From: Streptomyces sp. NBC_00102
GTDB taxonomy: Bacteria > Actinomycetota > Actinomycetes > Streptomycetales > Streptomycetaceae
Direction of reading: 5' to 3'
NCBI RefSeq assembly: GCF_026343115.1
Contig: NZ_JAPEMC010000003.1
Coordinates: 1-64,000, forward strand
DNA length: 64,000 nucleotides
This document shows, piece after piece, positions 24,450 to 32,867 of this stretch (its first letter is position 1; each line of letters begins with the position of its first letter). The translations under genes were made by a program, and so were the position numbers. The notes under the pieces are model-generated. The model had not been told where the DNA came from. It ran no database searches and worked only from the letters and a program-made list of their open reading frames with translations.

Positions 24450-26387
24450 CTACACGACCTGGTCGCCGTACGTTTTGGCCTGGGTGCGCCACATGTTCGC
24501 GTACTGCCCGTCATGCTGAAGGAGGGCATCGTGGGTGCCTTCTTCGATCAGGCGTCCGCCGTCGAGGACGATGATCCGGTCTGCGCTGCGGGTGGATCCG
24601 AGGCGGTGGGTGATGAGGATGACGGTGCGGCCCGCGCTGAGGGTGCGGATGCGTTCGTAGACGGCTTCTTCGGCGAGTGGGTCGAGAGCTGAGGTGGGTT
24701 CGTCGCAGATGAGGACGGGGGCGTCGCGGTAGAAGGCGCGGGCTGCGGCGATGCGTTGCCATTGTCCGCCGGAGAGGTCGCGGCCTCCCCACCAGGAGGG
24801 GGCGAGGTTGGTGTCGAGGCCGTCGGGGAGGGTGTCCAGTACGGCGCTGGCGCCGGCTGCGTGGGCGGCGGTGTTGATGGTGGTGTCGTCTCCTGGGCCT
24901 TGGCCGAGGGTGATGTTCTCGCGGGCGGTGACGGGCCAGCGGACGAAGTCCTGGGGCAGCATCGCGAGCCGGTGCCAGATCTGTTCGGGGGCAATGTGGG
25001 TCAGGTCGGTGTCGTCCCAGGTGACGGTGCCGGTGGTGGGTGTGTAGAGCCCGGCTAGGAGTTTGGCGAGGGTCGACTTGCCGGAGCCGTTGGCGCCGAC
25101 GATGGCCAGCACTTCGCCCTGGCGGACGCGGACGTCGATGTCCTGGAGGGCGGGGAGTTCGCTGCCGGGGTAGCGGAAGGTGACGTGGTGGGCTTCGACG
25201 GTCTTCGGGTTGGCGGGGGCGGGCCGGGGCTGGTCGGGGAGGGGGGTGCGGGCGGTGGTGTCGGTGAGGAAGGTGTTCCAGTCGTCCATGTACAGCCCGG
25301 TTTTGTAGGTGGTGTTGGCGCCTTGGACGAGGCCGGTGAGGAGGCGCTGGCTGGTCTGGACGGCGATGAACGCGGTGCCGGCGGCGGCGGGCGGGATGTG
25401 TCCGGTGGCGGTCAGCCACAGCAGCGCGGCGTAGACGCCGCCGGTGGCGGTGCCGGCGGCGGCGTCGCCGAGGAGCTGGTAGCGGGCGTGGGTGCGGCCG
25501 ACCTGGGCGGCGGCTACTTCGAGCCGGGTGGTGATGGTACGGAAGCGGTCCAGCAGCCAGGGGCGCATGGTGTTGGCGCGGACTTCCAGGGCGCTGTCGC
25601 GTCCGGCCGTGTGGAACATCAGGGAGTGGCGCAGTCGCCGGTCTCCCAGGGTGTGGCGGTCGGTGAGGTAGGCGGCGCGGGCGGCCTGGACGGCTGCCCA
25701 GCCGCGGGGGACGACGGCGAGGAGCAGAAGGGGCAGGAGTGCGGGGTGGAGGTGGGTGAGGATGCCGGCGGCGGCGAGGAGGCCGAGGAGGGCGGTGGTG
25801 ACGGTGGCGAGCGCTTCGGTCATGAGGTGGGCGTCTTTGGCGGCGCGGTTGGCGGCTTCGCTGTGGTCGCACCAGGCGGGGTCGTCGTATGCGGTGAGCG
25901 GGGCGTGGGTGGCGGCTTCGAGGTAGCGGATTTCGGCGGTGCCGTCGACGCGGGGTCCGATGCGGGCGGTGGTGGCGATGGTGAGCGCGGCGGTCAGGGA
26001 GCGTACGGATGCGGCGGCGCTGACGGTGATCAGCGAGGGCAGTGCTTGGTGCAGTCGGTCGGTGGTGGGTCCGGCGGCCAGCAGGGGTGTCAGGGCGCCG
26101 GTGGTGGCGTAGAGGCCGATGGCGGTGACGGTGCCGGAGACGAGCAGGAGCAGGCAGAGCAGGGTGCAGGCGCGGGGGTCGGCGGTCCAGGCGAGGCGGA
26201 TGACGATGGAGGAGAGGCGGGGCAGGCGGCGTGCGATGGTCGTCCAGGAGGCGTCCAGTGCCCCGTCGTGGCGTTCGGCGCTGACGCTGTATTCGGGGAT
26301 GACGGACTTTTGCTGCCGGGTTCGTCGGCCGCGCCGGCGGCGGATGTGGGGTTCTTCGGTGGCGGTGTCCGCCTGAGTTGTCGTCAC
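24450..26387 (-). CDS. ABC transporter (fused membrane and ATPase domains), lasso peptide exporter
   Basis: The product is 645 residues from GTG 26387. Residues 60-350 form the transmembrane domain with several hydrophobic helices (LLCLLLLVSGTVTAIGLY, LLGLLAAAGILTHLHPALLP). Residues about 390-625 are the nucleotide-binding domain with Walker A VGANGSGKSTLAKLL, signature LSGGQWQRIAAARAF and Walker B LICDEPTSALD. The whole is a half-transporter that works as a homodimer. It follows the lasso B gene by 92 bp on the same strand and is the last gene of the cluster, so export of the mature lasso peptide (and self-immunity) is the likely role. Confidence 0.88.
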   Translation of the reverse strand: MTTTQADTATEEPHIRRRRGRRTRQQKSVIPEYSVSAERHDGALDASWTTIARRLPRLSSIVIRLAWTADPRACTLLCLLLLVSGTVTAIGLYATTGALTPLLAAGPTTDRLHQALPSLITVSAAASVRSLTAALTIATTARIGPRVDGTAEIRYLEAATHAPLTAYDDPAWCDHSEAANRAAKDAHLMTEALATVTTALLGLLAAAGILTHLHPALLPLLLLAVVPRGWAAVQAARAAYLTDRHTLGDRRLRHSLMFHTAGRDSALEVRANTMRPWLLDRFRTITTRLEVAAAQVGRTHARYQLLGDAAAGTATGGVYAALLWLTATGHIPPAAAGTAFIAVQTSQRLLTGLVQGANTTYKTGLYMDDWNTFLTDTTARTPLPDQPRPAPANPKTVEAHHVTFRYPGSELPALQDIDVRVRQGEVLAIVGANGSGKSTLAKLLAGLYTPTTGTVTWDDTDLTHIAPEQIWHRLAMLPQDFVRWPVTARENITLGQGPGDDTTINTAAHAAGASAVLDTLPDGLDTNLAPSWWGGRDLSGGQWQRIAAARAFYRDAPVLICDEPTSALDPLAEEAVYERIRTLSAGRTVILITHRLGSTRSADRIIVLDGGRLIEEGTHDALLQHDGQYANMWRTQAKTYGDQVV

Positions 26388-26479
26388 GTCTACGGCAACG
26401 ATGACCCATTCGGGTGGTCACCGTGGCGACGGGTGGCGAATGTATGTTCTGACACTCACTCTCACGGGTGTGCTTGGCT

Positions 26480-27190
26480 TTACACGCGGAGGGCGGGTGC
26501 GTACGGCCAGAGGCGGTCGGCCAGGTCCTGCCCGACCACTTCACCGCCCGCCTCGATCCAGGCGTGTGCGGCGGCGGGAGCGGTACGTGCTCCGATCACC
26601 CAGGTGACGCGGCGGCCGCGCAGTATCGCCGCGACGTAGGCGGCGAGTGACTCCTCCAGGCACGCTGCGCGTCCCGGCCAGAACCGTCCTGAGTGGCGGA
26701 CCGCGTGAAAGAGGAGGTCGGCCTGCTCGCCGCTGGCCGCTGGGCGGTTGGTCCGGCCGAGAGCGCCGGCGACGGCGATGCTGATGCGGATGGGGGCGCA
26801 GCGCAGCAGTATCAGCGCGGTGGTGAGGCCGAGCAGGCCGGCGATTCGGTCGGCGACCCCCAGCGGGGTGTCGGCTGGCAGTGGTGGGCGGGCCTCGGGG
26901 GTGGTCGGGCTGGGCGGGGTGCTGATGTGGGCGGTGAGCAGGCCGGTGTCCCGGAGCTGGCCTGCGAGGGTTTCCAGGTCTGCGCGGACGGTGTCGCGGT
27001 TCGCGCCCTGGCGGACGAAGTGGTCGGTGAGGTCGTCGAGCGCCTGGTCGAGGGGGATCCCATCGGCGAGTTGCTTCCAGAGGTGGGCGGCGGTGGTGTT
27101 GAAGTGGCGCCACCGGCCGCGGCCGGTGCGGGTGTCCATCACTGCGGCGCTGCCGCCGGGAAGGTGGGCTGTGTAGAGCTGGGGCGTCAT
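26480..27190 (-). CDS. lasso peptide maturation protein B: fused RRE (B1) and transglutaminase-like protease (B2)
   Basis: The product is 236 residues, with ATG 27190 overlapping the cyclase stop as ATGA. Residues 1-90 form a PqqD-like RiPP recognition element (VMDTRTGRGRWRHFNTTAAH, then a C-terminal helix ending RDTGLLTAH). Residues about 140-236 form the B2 cysteine protease, with the catalytic Cys in GRAACLEESLAAY and His in AAHAWIE. The RRE binds the precursor leader and the protease removes it. In actinobacteria B1 and B2 are most often separate genes, so the fusion is notable. An alternative start is ATG 27196. Confidence 0.88.
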   Translation of the reverse strand: MTPQLYTAHLPGGSAAVMDTRTGRGRWRHFNTTAAHLWKQLADGIPLDQALDDLTDHFVRQGANRDTVRADLETLAGQLRDTGLLTAHISTPPSPTTPEARPPLPADTPLGVADRIAGLLGLTTALILLRCAPIRISIAVAGALGRTNRPAASGEQADLLFHAVRHSGRFWPGRAACLEESLAAYVAAILRGRRVTWVIGARTAPAAAHAWIEAGGEVVGQDLADRLWPYAPALRV

Positions 27191-29061
27191 CCGCATGAAG
27201 AGCTCCGGTCGGTGTCGGGCTGCCACCATGTGGCCGTGACGGTGGTCGTGGGGAGGCGGGCGAGCCACAGTTCGGTGACGAGCAGCGTGTGCAGGTCGGC
27301 CAGGGGCGCGGGGGCTCCGGCGATGGCGGTGTCGAGGTCGGCTGTGGCGCGTTGGGTGTTGATCAGGCCCGCTTGTGCGAGGTGCGAGGTGGTGATGATG
27401 CGCCGTAGGACGGGTGCGTTGGCGGCCAGTCCGGTGTAGAGGCTGGTGGTGAAGGCGGTTTTGGTCTGGCGGCGCAGCAGGAAGTCGGGGACCAGTCCGG
27501 TGAAGGCCGCTTGGGCCAGGGGTTTGTACTCGCCCTCTCGCACCCGTTGGTAGCTGGGGATGTTCAGGCAGGCGTCGACGACGGCGGTGTCCAGGAACGG
27601 GGCGTGGATGGGGATGCCCCATTTCTGGCGGGCGATCGAGTCGAACATGGTGTGGCTGGCGCCCATGAATTCCAGGGCTTGCCGGTCGTGCAGGGCCGCG
27701 GGCGTCGCGTGCGGATCGGCCGCCTGGGCGCGCTGTTCGGCAAGTCCGGCCACGAGGCGGCGTCCGGCGGGGGTCAGCCAGCCGGCCGCGGAGGTCACGC
27801 TGCACCACGCGAGGTTCTGCCACCGGGCGGCGCGCTGCGCGACGAGCGGATCCGGGCCGCTGATCGTGCCCGCAAGGTGTTCCAGGGCCCGGGGGTAGGC
27901 GGTGGCCGCGGTGAGCCCCAGCTGGCGCCACACCCGCCAGGGTGCGACGCGTTGCGCCCGGGCGTAGGAAGCGGCGCCGCGCAGTGCCGGCAGACGGCCC
28001 CGCGCGAGGAACTGGTCGACGTAGTGGCTGTGCTCCGTCGCAAGGACGTTGTCGCCGCCCCGCCCCGTCAGGTGCGCCTGCGTCCCGTAGGCGGCGACGG
28101 GCGCCAGCTGGGCTTCCTTGACGGCCAGCATGCCGAGTGCGAGCGAGGGGGTGTCCGTGAATGGCAGTTCGGCGGGGTCCGCGAGACCGTCGAACTGCGC
28201 CACCCCGGTGTGCCGGGCATCGATGACCTGGTGGGTGATGCCGCCGGTTTCGGCGGCCACCCGCCGGGCGTAGAGCAGATCGTCATCGTCGGCGAGGTGG
28301 GCGTCGGTGTAGGTGACGGCCAGGACGGGACGGTTGCGTGCGGCCAGGCAGGCGACCGTCGTGCTGTCCATTCCCCCGGAGAGGTCGGCGGTGATCCGCT
28401 CGTACGCCTGCGCGCGCCGCTCGACCGCAAGGGTGAGGGCGGCGCGCAGCCGCCGCACACCTTGCTCGAAGGAATGGGGGTTCGGTTCGTTGACGGGCGC
28501 GATGTGCGGTTCGGCGTTGTCGCGCAGGATCAGGGTGTGCCCCGGCGGCACGCGCCGCACCCCTTCGAAGTGGGCTTGGCCGGACTGGGTGTCCACGCCC
28601 GTCAGAGTCAGGTCGGCCAGCAGGACCGGCAGGTTCGCTCCGGTCCCGGCCAGAGCGGCCAGTGCGGCGGCCGCCGTGGACCACCAGAGCACGCCGTCGT
28701 GGCGGAGCCAGTACACCGGGATCACGCCCGCGCGGTCTCCGGCCACCCGGAGCTCGCCGTCGGCCCACATGAGAGACAGGTGGGCGCCCGGCAGTCGCAC
28801 GGCGGGCCCGAGATCTCCGGCGCGTGCCGCGGCCAGGGCCGCACGTTGTTCGGCCTGGCCGGCCAGGCAGTGCCCGGCCGTCACGAGCAAGGCATCGGTG
28901 CCGTCCGACGCCGCCCAGGCTTCTGTCTCCCCAGCGCCGTGGCCGATCGCCCACGCCCGGGTCCGGGGGCGGTTGAGTATCTCGGTGCCGGCGCGCGGCC
29001 GGACCCCGGCGCTGCTGGATTCGGTGCTGGCTGTGAACTTCCCGGCGACGAAGCGCACCAT
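27187..29061 (-). CDS. lasso peptide cyclase C (asparagine synthetase-like)
   Basis: The product is about 624 residues, related to AsnB. An N-terminal amidotransferase-like fold (residues 1-200) lacks the N-terminal catalytic Cys of true glutaminases. The synthetase domain carries the ATP-binding SGGMDSTTVACLA near residue 240. The enzyme adenylates the Asp/Glu side chain of the core and closes the macrolactam with the new N-terminus. ATG 29061 is preferred: AGGGAGGG lies 7-8 bp upstream, whereas the in-frame GTG at 29064 is closer. It follows the precursor gene after a strong hairpin and overlaps the B gene by 4 bp. Confidence 0.88.
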   Translation of the reverse strand: MVRFVAGKFTASTESSSAGVRPRAGTEILNRPRTRAWAIGHGAGETEAWAASDGTDALLVTAGHCLAGQAEQRAALAAARAGDLGPAVRLPGAHLSLMWADGELRVAGDRAGVIPVYWLRHDGVLWWSTAAAALAALAGTGANLPVLLADLTLTGVDTQSGQAHFEGVRRVPPGHTLILRDNAEPHIAPVNEPNPHSFEQGVRRLRAALTLAVERRAQAYERITADLSGGMDSTTVACLAARNRPVLAVTYTDAHLADDDDLLYARRVAAETGGITHQVIDARHTGVAQFDGLADPAELPFTDTPSLALGMLAVKEAQLAPVAAYGTQAHLTGRGGDNVLATEHSHYVDQFLARGRLPALRGAASYARAQRVAPWRVWRQLGLTAATAYPRALEHLAGTISGPDPLVAQRAARWQNLAWCSVTSAAGWLTPAGRRLVAGLAEQRAQAADPHATPAALHDRQALEFMGASHTMFDSIARQKWGIPIHAPFLDTAVVDACLNIPSYQRVREGEYKPLAQAAFTGLVPDFLLRRQTKTAFTTSLYTGLAANAPVLRRIITTSHLAQAGLINTQRATADLDTAIAGAPAPLADLHTLLVTELWLARLPTTTVTATWWQPDTDRSSSCG

Positions 29062-29104
29062 CACCGGCCCTCCCTTCGCTCGTGCATCGTGTGGTGCACA
29101 GGAA

Positions 29105-29140
29105 GCGCCCGGGACGACCGGCTGAGGTCGTCCCGGGCGC
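29105..29140 (-). terminator. stem-loop between lasso precursor and cyclase genes
   Basis: GCGCCCGGGACGACC pairs perfectly with GGTCGTCCCGGGCGC around a 6-base loop, between the precursor stop (29172) and the cyclase start (29061). In many RiPP operons such a hairpin partially terminates transcription or protects the upstream mRNA, giving more precursor than enzymes. Confidence 0.7.
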
Positions 29141-29171
29141 AGATCTCACTGGCGGGTGACCGCGTTACCGG

Positions 29172-29294
29172 TCAGTGCCAGTACTCGGTGTCGTCCTGCC
29201 CGTCCTTCTTGTTGGTGCCGAGGGTGGCGCCGGTGACGGTGCCCAGCTCGGTCAGCTCGGGCGCGGCGTAGATCTCGGTGTCGGTGTTCTCCAC
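29172..29294 (-). CDS. lasso peptide precursor A
   Basis: The product is 40 residues from GTG 29294, with GGAGG 6 bp upstream. The leader (residues 1-25) contains the RRE-recognition motif YAAPELTELG (residues 9-18) and Thr at the penultimate leader position (T24-L25), both hallmarks of lasso precursors. The predicted core, residues 26-40, is GTNKKDGQDDTEYWH. Gly1 and Asp9 are placed for a nine-residue macrolactam ring, leaving a six-residue tail with Tyr/Trp/His as likely plugs. The core is unusually polar and I do not recall a characterised peptide with this sequence. The ring assignment is inference from position. Confidence 0.88.
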   Translation of the reverse strand: MENTDTEIYAAPELTELGTVTGATLGTNKKDGQDDTEYWH

Positions 29295-29490
29295 GGGGGA
29301 CCTCCAAGAGAGTGTGGAGCCGGCCGCCCGGCCCGTTGGCCGGACGGATTCGTGCCGGGCCGTCGAATCTGCGTCTGGTCGAACCGCTCGGCCCGCTCCC
29401 AAGACAAACGCTCCGCACCACCGGGGTGAAGACCCTCGGACGGTGTGTGCGGTGTACCCGGTGGATACACCCGCGACGGTGTAGGAGCGC

Positions 29491-29514
29491 CAACTGGTGT
29501 TCTTACACCAGTTG
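29491..29514. promoter_or_regulatory. inverted repeat between lasso operon and divergent regulator
   Basis: CAACTGGTGT and ACACCAGTTG are perfect inverted repeats around TCTT, 79 bp before the regulator start and about 200 bp before the precursor gene. It could be an operator controlling one or both directions. The short A/T-containing loop argues less for a terminator. Confidence 0.5.
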
Positions 29515-29592
29515 TTGGGATGCGCGCCCGCCCGTTTCGGGGTGGGTGGTGTTACCGTCCGAAGATGACGTCCCGGTCCGGAGGGGAGCTCC

Positions 29593-30912
29593 ATGGAGCA
29601 GCTCGCTGAGGCGACCGCGCCCAATCCGCTCGCCGAGCTGATGAACCAGATCGGGCTGAGGCCCGAACAGCTCGTCGCCCGGATCAACGAGCTTCGCCAT
29701 CGGCGCGGTTCGCATCCTCTGGACCTCAAGAGCGCCTATCCGTGGCTGCGCGGCCAGCCCTCGCGTCCGAACCAGGAGAACGAGCGGGACGCCCTCACGG
29801 TCCTGAGTTCCCGCGCCGGCCGCACGGTCACCGCCGCGGAGCTCAGTTGGAGCGGACCGCGCAGACGGCCGCATCGCCGATGGCTCGACTCCCCCGGCGA
29901 TGCGCCCATGGACGCGCTGCTCCGCGAGATCATTCAGGGAGACCCTATGGACCGCAGAAATCTGCTCCTGCTCGCCGGAGCCGCCGCGACCGCCCCGGGG
30001 CTCGCGCTCCTCATCGGGAACGGTTCCGCTCAAGCGGCCGAGCGCGGCGGTCGGCTCTCCTCCCAGCTGGTGGGCGGGATCGAGAACTCCGTGCGTGAGC
30101 TGCGCGAGCTGGACGACACCGACGGAAGCACCGCCGGCCTGCTCTGGGCAGGCGGGCTGTGGCAGAGCGTCGCCAGAGTCGTCGCCCACGCCCGTGACGA
30201 CAGCCCCACAGGCCGCCGCCTGCACACCGCCTTCGTCGAACTGTCGGAGCAGTACGGGTGGATGCTCTTCGACGCCGACCTGCACCCCCAGGCGCAGCGC
30301 GTCTACCAGACCGGTATGTGCCTGGCCCGCGAAGCCGCTCCCTCACCCGACACACGCTTCGCGACCAGCAATCTGCTGGCGTCCGCCGGCTACCAGGCGT
30401 CCTGGCTCAGCCAGCATTCCGAGGCAAGGACGTTCCTGGACGTCGCCGGACGTGACCCCGGCGGTCTCCCGCCCCGCCTGGGCGCGGTCATCGCCGAACG
30501 CCAGATCTTCGCCGCGGGCCGCCGGGGGGACACGGAACAGCTGCGCCGTGCCCGCGACACCGCCCACAACCTGCTGGACAAGGCCGGCGGTGACGGACCT
30601 TGGTGGTCGCGGTGGCTGAGCCACCACGCCATCGACGCCGTGACCGGCCGCGCCTGGCTCGCCGCCCAGGACCCCAGAGCCGCCGAGCCCTACCTGACAC
30701 GAAGCCTCACAGCGACCGACGACGCTTTCCCTCGCGACCGTATGCTCGCGGTACTCGACCTGGCAGACACGCGACGGCTCCAAGGCGAGCCCCACGCCGC
30801 TCTGGCCCTCACCCACGAAGCCGCAGCCCTTGCCGAACAGGTCCACTCTCCTCGCGCACAGAACCGACTCCGCGAGATCACCACCGCCCTGCCCCCTCAC
30901 ACGCAGGGTTGA
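29593..30912 (+). CDS. XRE-like/TPR transcriptional regulator
   Basis: The product is 439 residues with GGAGGGGAG ahead of ATG 29593. The first 90 residues form a degenerate HTH of the type found in many Streptomyces XRE-TPR proteins (LAELMNQIGLRPEQLVARIN). A hydrophobic stretch after DRRNLLLLAG (about residue 120-145) resembles the twin-Arg-like segment often seen in this family. The remainder is TPR-like helices. It is divergent from the lasso operon across 298 bp containing a perfect inverted repeat, so it may control lasso production, though the family has many unrelated members. Confidence 0.75.
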   Translation: MEQLAEATAPNPLAELMNQIGLRPEQLVARINELRHRRGSHPLDLKSAYPWLRGQPSRPNQENERDALTVLSSRAGRTVTAAELSWSGPRRRPHRRWLDSPGDAPMDALLREIIQGDPMDRRNLLLLAGAAATAPGLALLIGNGSAQAAERGGRLSSQLVGGIENSVRELRELDDTDGSTAGLLWAGGLWQSVARVVAHARDDSPTGRRLHTAFVELSEQYGWMLFDADLHPQAQRVYQTGMCLAREAAPSPDTRFATSNLLASAGYQASWLSQHSEARTFLDVAGRDPGGLPPRLGAVIAERQIFAAGRRGDTEQLRRARDTAHNLLDKAGGDGPWWSRWLSHHAIDAVTGRAWLAAQDPRAAEPYLTRSLTATDDAFPRDRMLAVLDLADTRRLQGEPHAALALTHEAAALAEQVHSPRAQNRLREITTALPPHTQG

Positions 30913-30918
30913 GGCCGC

Positions 30919-31023
30919 CGCACGTACGCCGCGACCCGGGCCGCCACGAAGCTCCGCTGGAACCATGGCCGTCGGCAACGCCGGGCCCTGCTCGGGGTGG
31001 CCGGGGAACACACGAGCGAATCA
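30919..31023 (+). pseudogene. gene remnant (copy 1 of a TYAAT...TKLRW fragment)
   Basis: Directly after the regulator stop, 35 codons read RTYAATRAATKLRWNHG and so on. They match the fragment at 32025-32159 at TYAAT, TKLRW and the following LLGV/MLGV region. No start or complete gene is present, so this is debris of a once larger gene duplicated on both sides of the XRE-PNPOx gene. Confidence 0.5.
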
Positions 31024-31171
31024 CCGCCGGTATCGCGCCGAGGGGAAGAAGCACGTCCAGACCGTGCACGCCCTTGCCCGTCGACGCGTCAACGTTCTGT
31101 GGGCCCTGATCCGTTGACGGCCGGTTCTATCAGGTCGCGCCACCAGTCACAGCCGCCTCTTGACAACAGCA

Positions 31172-31837
31172 TCAGGAAGCGTCGCCCGGGGCGTCCGGGA
31201 TGACGATCCTGCGCCCGGTGACGCGCCGGGGCGAGATGACCATGACCAGATCACGTCCCTCCCCCGCCCATGGCTGCGAGTGGGCCGCATCGCGAAGCCT
31301 TCGCGCGACCTCTTCGTCCGGCACGCGCAGGGGCCCGACCAGGAGCACGCTCCACCCCTTGCTGAAGGCATCGTCGATGTGGTCGGTCTCGAGAGCGACC
31401 TCCGTTCCGGCAGCACGGGCAAGCGGGGACTCCTCCGCCGTGCTGAACATGACCTCGCCCTCGAGCGCCTGGTAGTTCACCGGAAGGACCACCGGCCCGT
31501 CCTCTTGATCCAACGCGACTCGCCCCACGCCGTGGTCGCCCAGCAGCGCCCAGCACGTCGCGTCGTCGAGTTCGACCATCCGGGCTCGGCCCGCCGCCTT
31601 CCCCAGTCCTGGAGGCAGGTCGGCCGTCCCTCCCGACAGCTCCTGGACAGAGGTCTCCAGCGCGTTGGCGAGCCGCAGCAAGAACCCGATGTCGGGTGCG
31701 GCGGTCTGCTGCTCCACGTACTCGATGTAGCCGGGTGCTGCGCCTGCCCGCAGCGCCACTTCCTCCCGTGACAGGCCGAGCTGCGAGCGACGGGCCGCAA
31801 TACGTCGGCCCATGTCACCTCTGGCCGATGAGGCCAT
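31172..31837 (-). CDS. XRE-type HTH fused to pyridoxamine 5'-phosphate oxidase-like domain
   Basis: The product is about 221 residues. Residues 8-65 form a Cro/C1-type HTH (GRRIAARRSQLGLSREEVAL, AAPGYIEYVEQ). Residues 85-215 form a flavin/nucleotide-binding split barrel typical of PNPOx-like proteins (DDATCWALLGDHGVGRVALD, VLPVNYQALEGEVMF). AAGGAG precedes ATG 31837 by 7 bp, which favours it over GTG 31840. Such fusions are common in Streptomyces and probably sense a flavin- or F420-linked signal. Fragments of an unrelated gene flank it on both sides. Confidence 0.8.
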   Translation of the reverse strand: MASSARGDMGRRIAARRSQLGLSREEVALRAGAAPGYIEYVEQQTAAPDIGFLLRLANALETSVQELSGGTADLPPGLGKAAGRARMVELDDATCWALLGDHGVGRVALDQEDGPVVLPVNYQALEGEVMFSTAEESPLARAAGTEVALETDHIDDAFSKGWSVLLVGPLRVPDEEVARRLRDAAHSQPWAGEGRDLVMVISPRRVTGRRIVIPDAPGDAS

Positions 31838-32291
31838 CACGGGACTCCTTGGTCGTCAGGCAGGCTGTGGGACCTTCACGCTAACCAGGGCCGACAACGA
31901 CCGCAGCTCGGAAACCGGCCGCTGCCGACTCGTCCGGTAGACAGCGGCTACGGCTCCATGGTTTCCGTCAGGCGTCGACGCGCGCGCCGGGTGCGCCGAC
32001 GGGAGGCTGGGCCGGGCCCACAACTGCACGTACGCCGCGACCTGGGTAGATACGAAGCTGCGCTGGGGCCTGGCCGTCGACGACGCCGAACGCCAGTCCA
32101 TGCTGGGGGTTGGGGAGGACTGCACCGGCACAACGGTGGTCTACGAGCCCGCACCGTAGTCACCAGGAAGCAGCCCCGCATCCCGGACCGAAGCCGCTCC
32201 GCACGCTGTCGCGAAGCGTGCGGAGCGGCAAGATACGCACGACCGGCGACCCCCGTCCCGGGGACCCGTCGACCCCGACGGCGGTGCATGG
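31838..32291. other. 454-bp gap holding a gene remnant
   Basis: Apart from the remnant at 32025-32159, no frame with plausible composition and ribosome site is seen on either strand. Confidence 0.5.
32025..32159 (+). pseudogene. gene remnant (copy 2), C-terminal 44 codons of a lost gene
   Basis: The frame reads CTYAATWVDTKLRWGLAVDD, continues through EDCTGTTVVYEPAP and ends at TAG 32157-32159. It looks like an authentic C-terminus without its body. From memory, it resembles the ends of Streptomyces HNH-endonuclease-type hypothetical proteins. A more diverged copy is at 30919-31023. Confidence 0.55.
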
Positions 32292-32867
32292 TCACCGCGT
32301 AGCGGAATCGTTTTCGACTTCGAGGAGCAGGAGGTCGTAGACGGGGCCGTCGGGTTCGTTTCGGTAGGGGCCTGCGTAGGTGTAGCCGAGGCGGTCGTAC
32401 AGGGTCCGGCCGGCGGTGTTGTCCGGGCGCACCAGAAGCGAGGCGTAATCGGGATCGATGGCCTTCAGGAGCTCCGTGTGGAGGCGGGAGCCGATGCCCT
32501 GGGACTGCCGGGCGGGGGTGACTGCGAGCTCGCACAGGCCCATGAGGCGGCCCGCACGGACGTGTTCGGGGATCTCGGGGAGCAGCTCGGGGCCATACCA
32601 GTACTCGGGTGTGCAGGGGAAGGCGTAGCCGAAGCCGACCATGGAGCCGCTCGTGTAGGCGGCGACCAGGGTGAAGCCTTGGTGACGGAGGTGGCTGGTG
32701 ACCTGGCGGTGGAGTGCGGTGGCGGACAGGCCGTCGGTGGAGGCCCCGGGGGTGTCGACCAGTTCGGGGTGGGCGTCGGACCAGATGTCGGCGATCGTGT
32801 CGAGCAGGGGCGGGACCTGGCCGGGGCCGTAGGTGCGGATCACGACGTCTGTGCGGGTGCTGGTCAC
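32292..32867 (-). CDS. GNAT-family N-acetyltransferase
   Basis: The product is 191 residues. The acetyl-CoA-binding motif A is visible as LAVTPARQSQGIGSRLH near residues 113-129, followed by a typical end (DNTAGRTLYDRLGYTYAGPY). The N-terminal half carries the acceptor-binding part. Its start overlaps the stop of the XRE/TPR gene as ATGA (32867-32864), so the two are coupled; regulators of this type are often paired with a modifying enzyme. The acceptor is unknown. Confidence 0.82.
   Translation of the reverse strand: MTSTRTDVVIRTYGPGQVPPLLDTIADIWSDAHPELVDTPGASTDGLSATALHRQVTSHLRHQGFTLVAAYTSGSMVGFGYAFPCTPEYWYGPELLPEIPEHVRAGRLMGLCELAVTPARQSQGIGSRLHTELLKAIDPDYASLLVRPDNTAGRTLYDRLGYTYAGPYRNEPDGPVYDLLLLEVENDSATR

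Noticed and set aside
25185..26639. 484-codon plus-strand Gly-rich frame opposite the ABC exporter
   Set aside because: Pure Gly/Val/Ala composition typical of antisense frames; the opposite strand carries all ABC motifs.
27511..29271. 586-codon plus-strand frame opposite the lasso cyclase
   Set aside because: Shadow frame; the minus strand has the asparagine-synthetase motif and coupling to neighbours.
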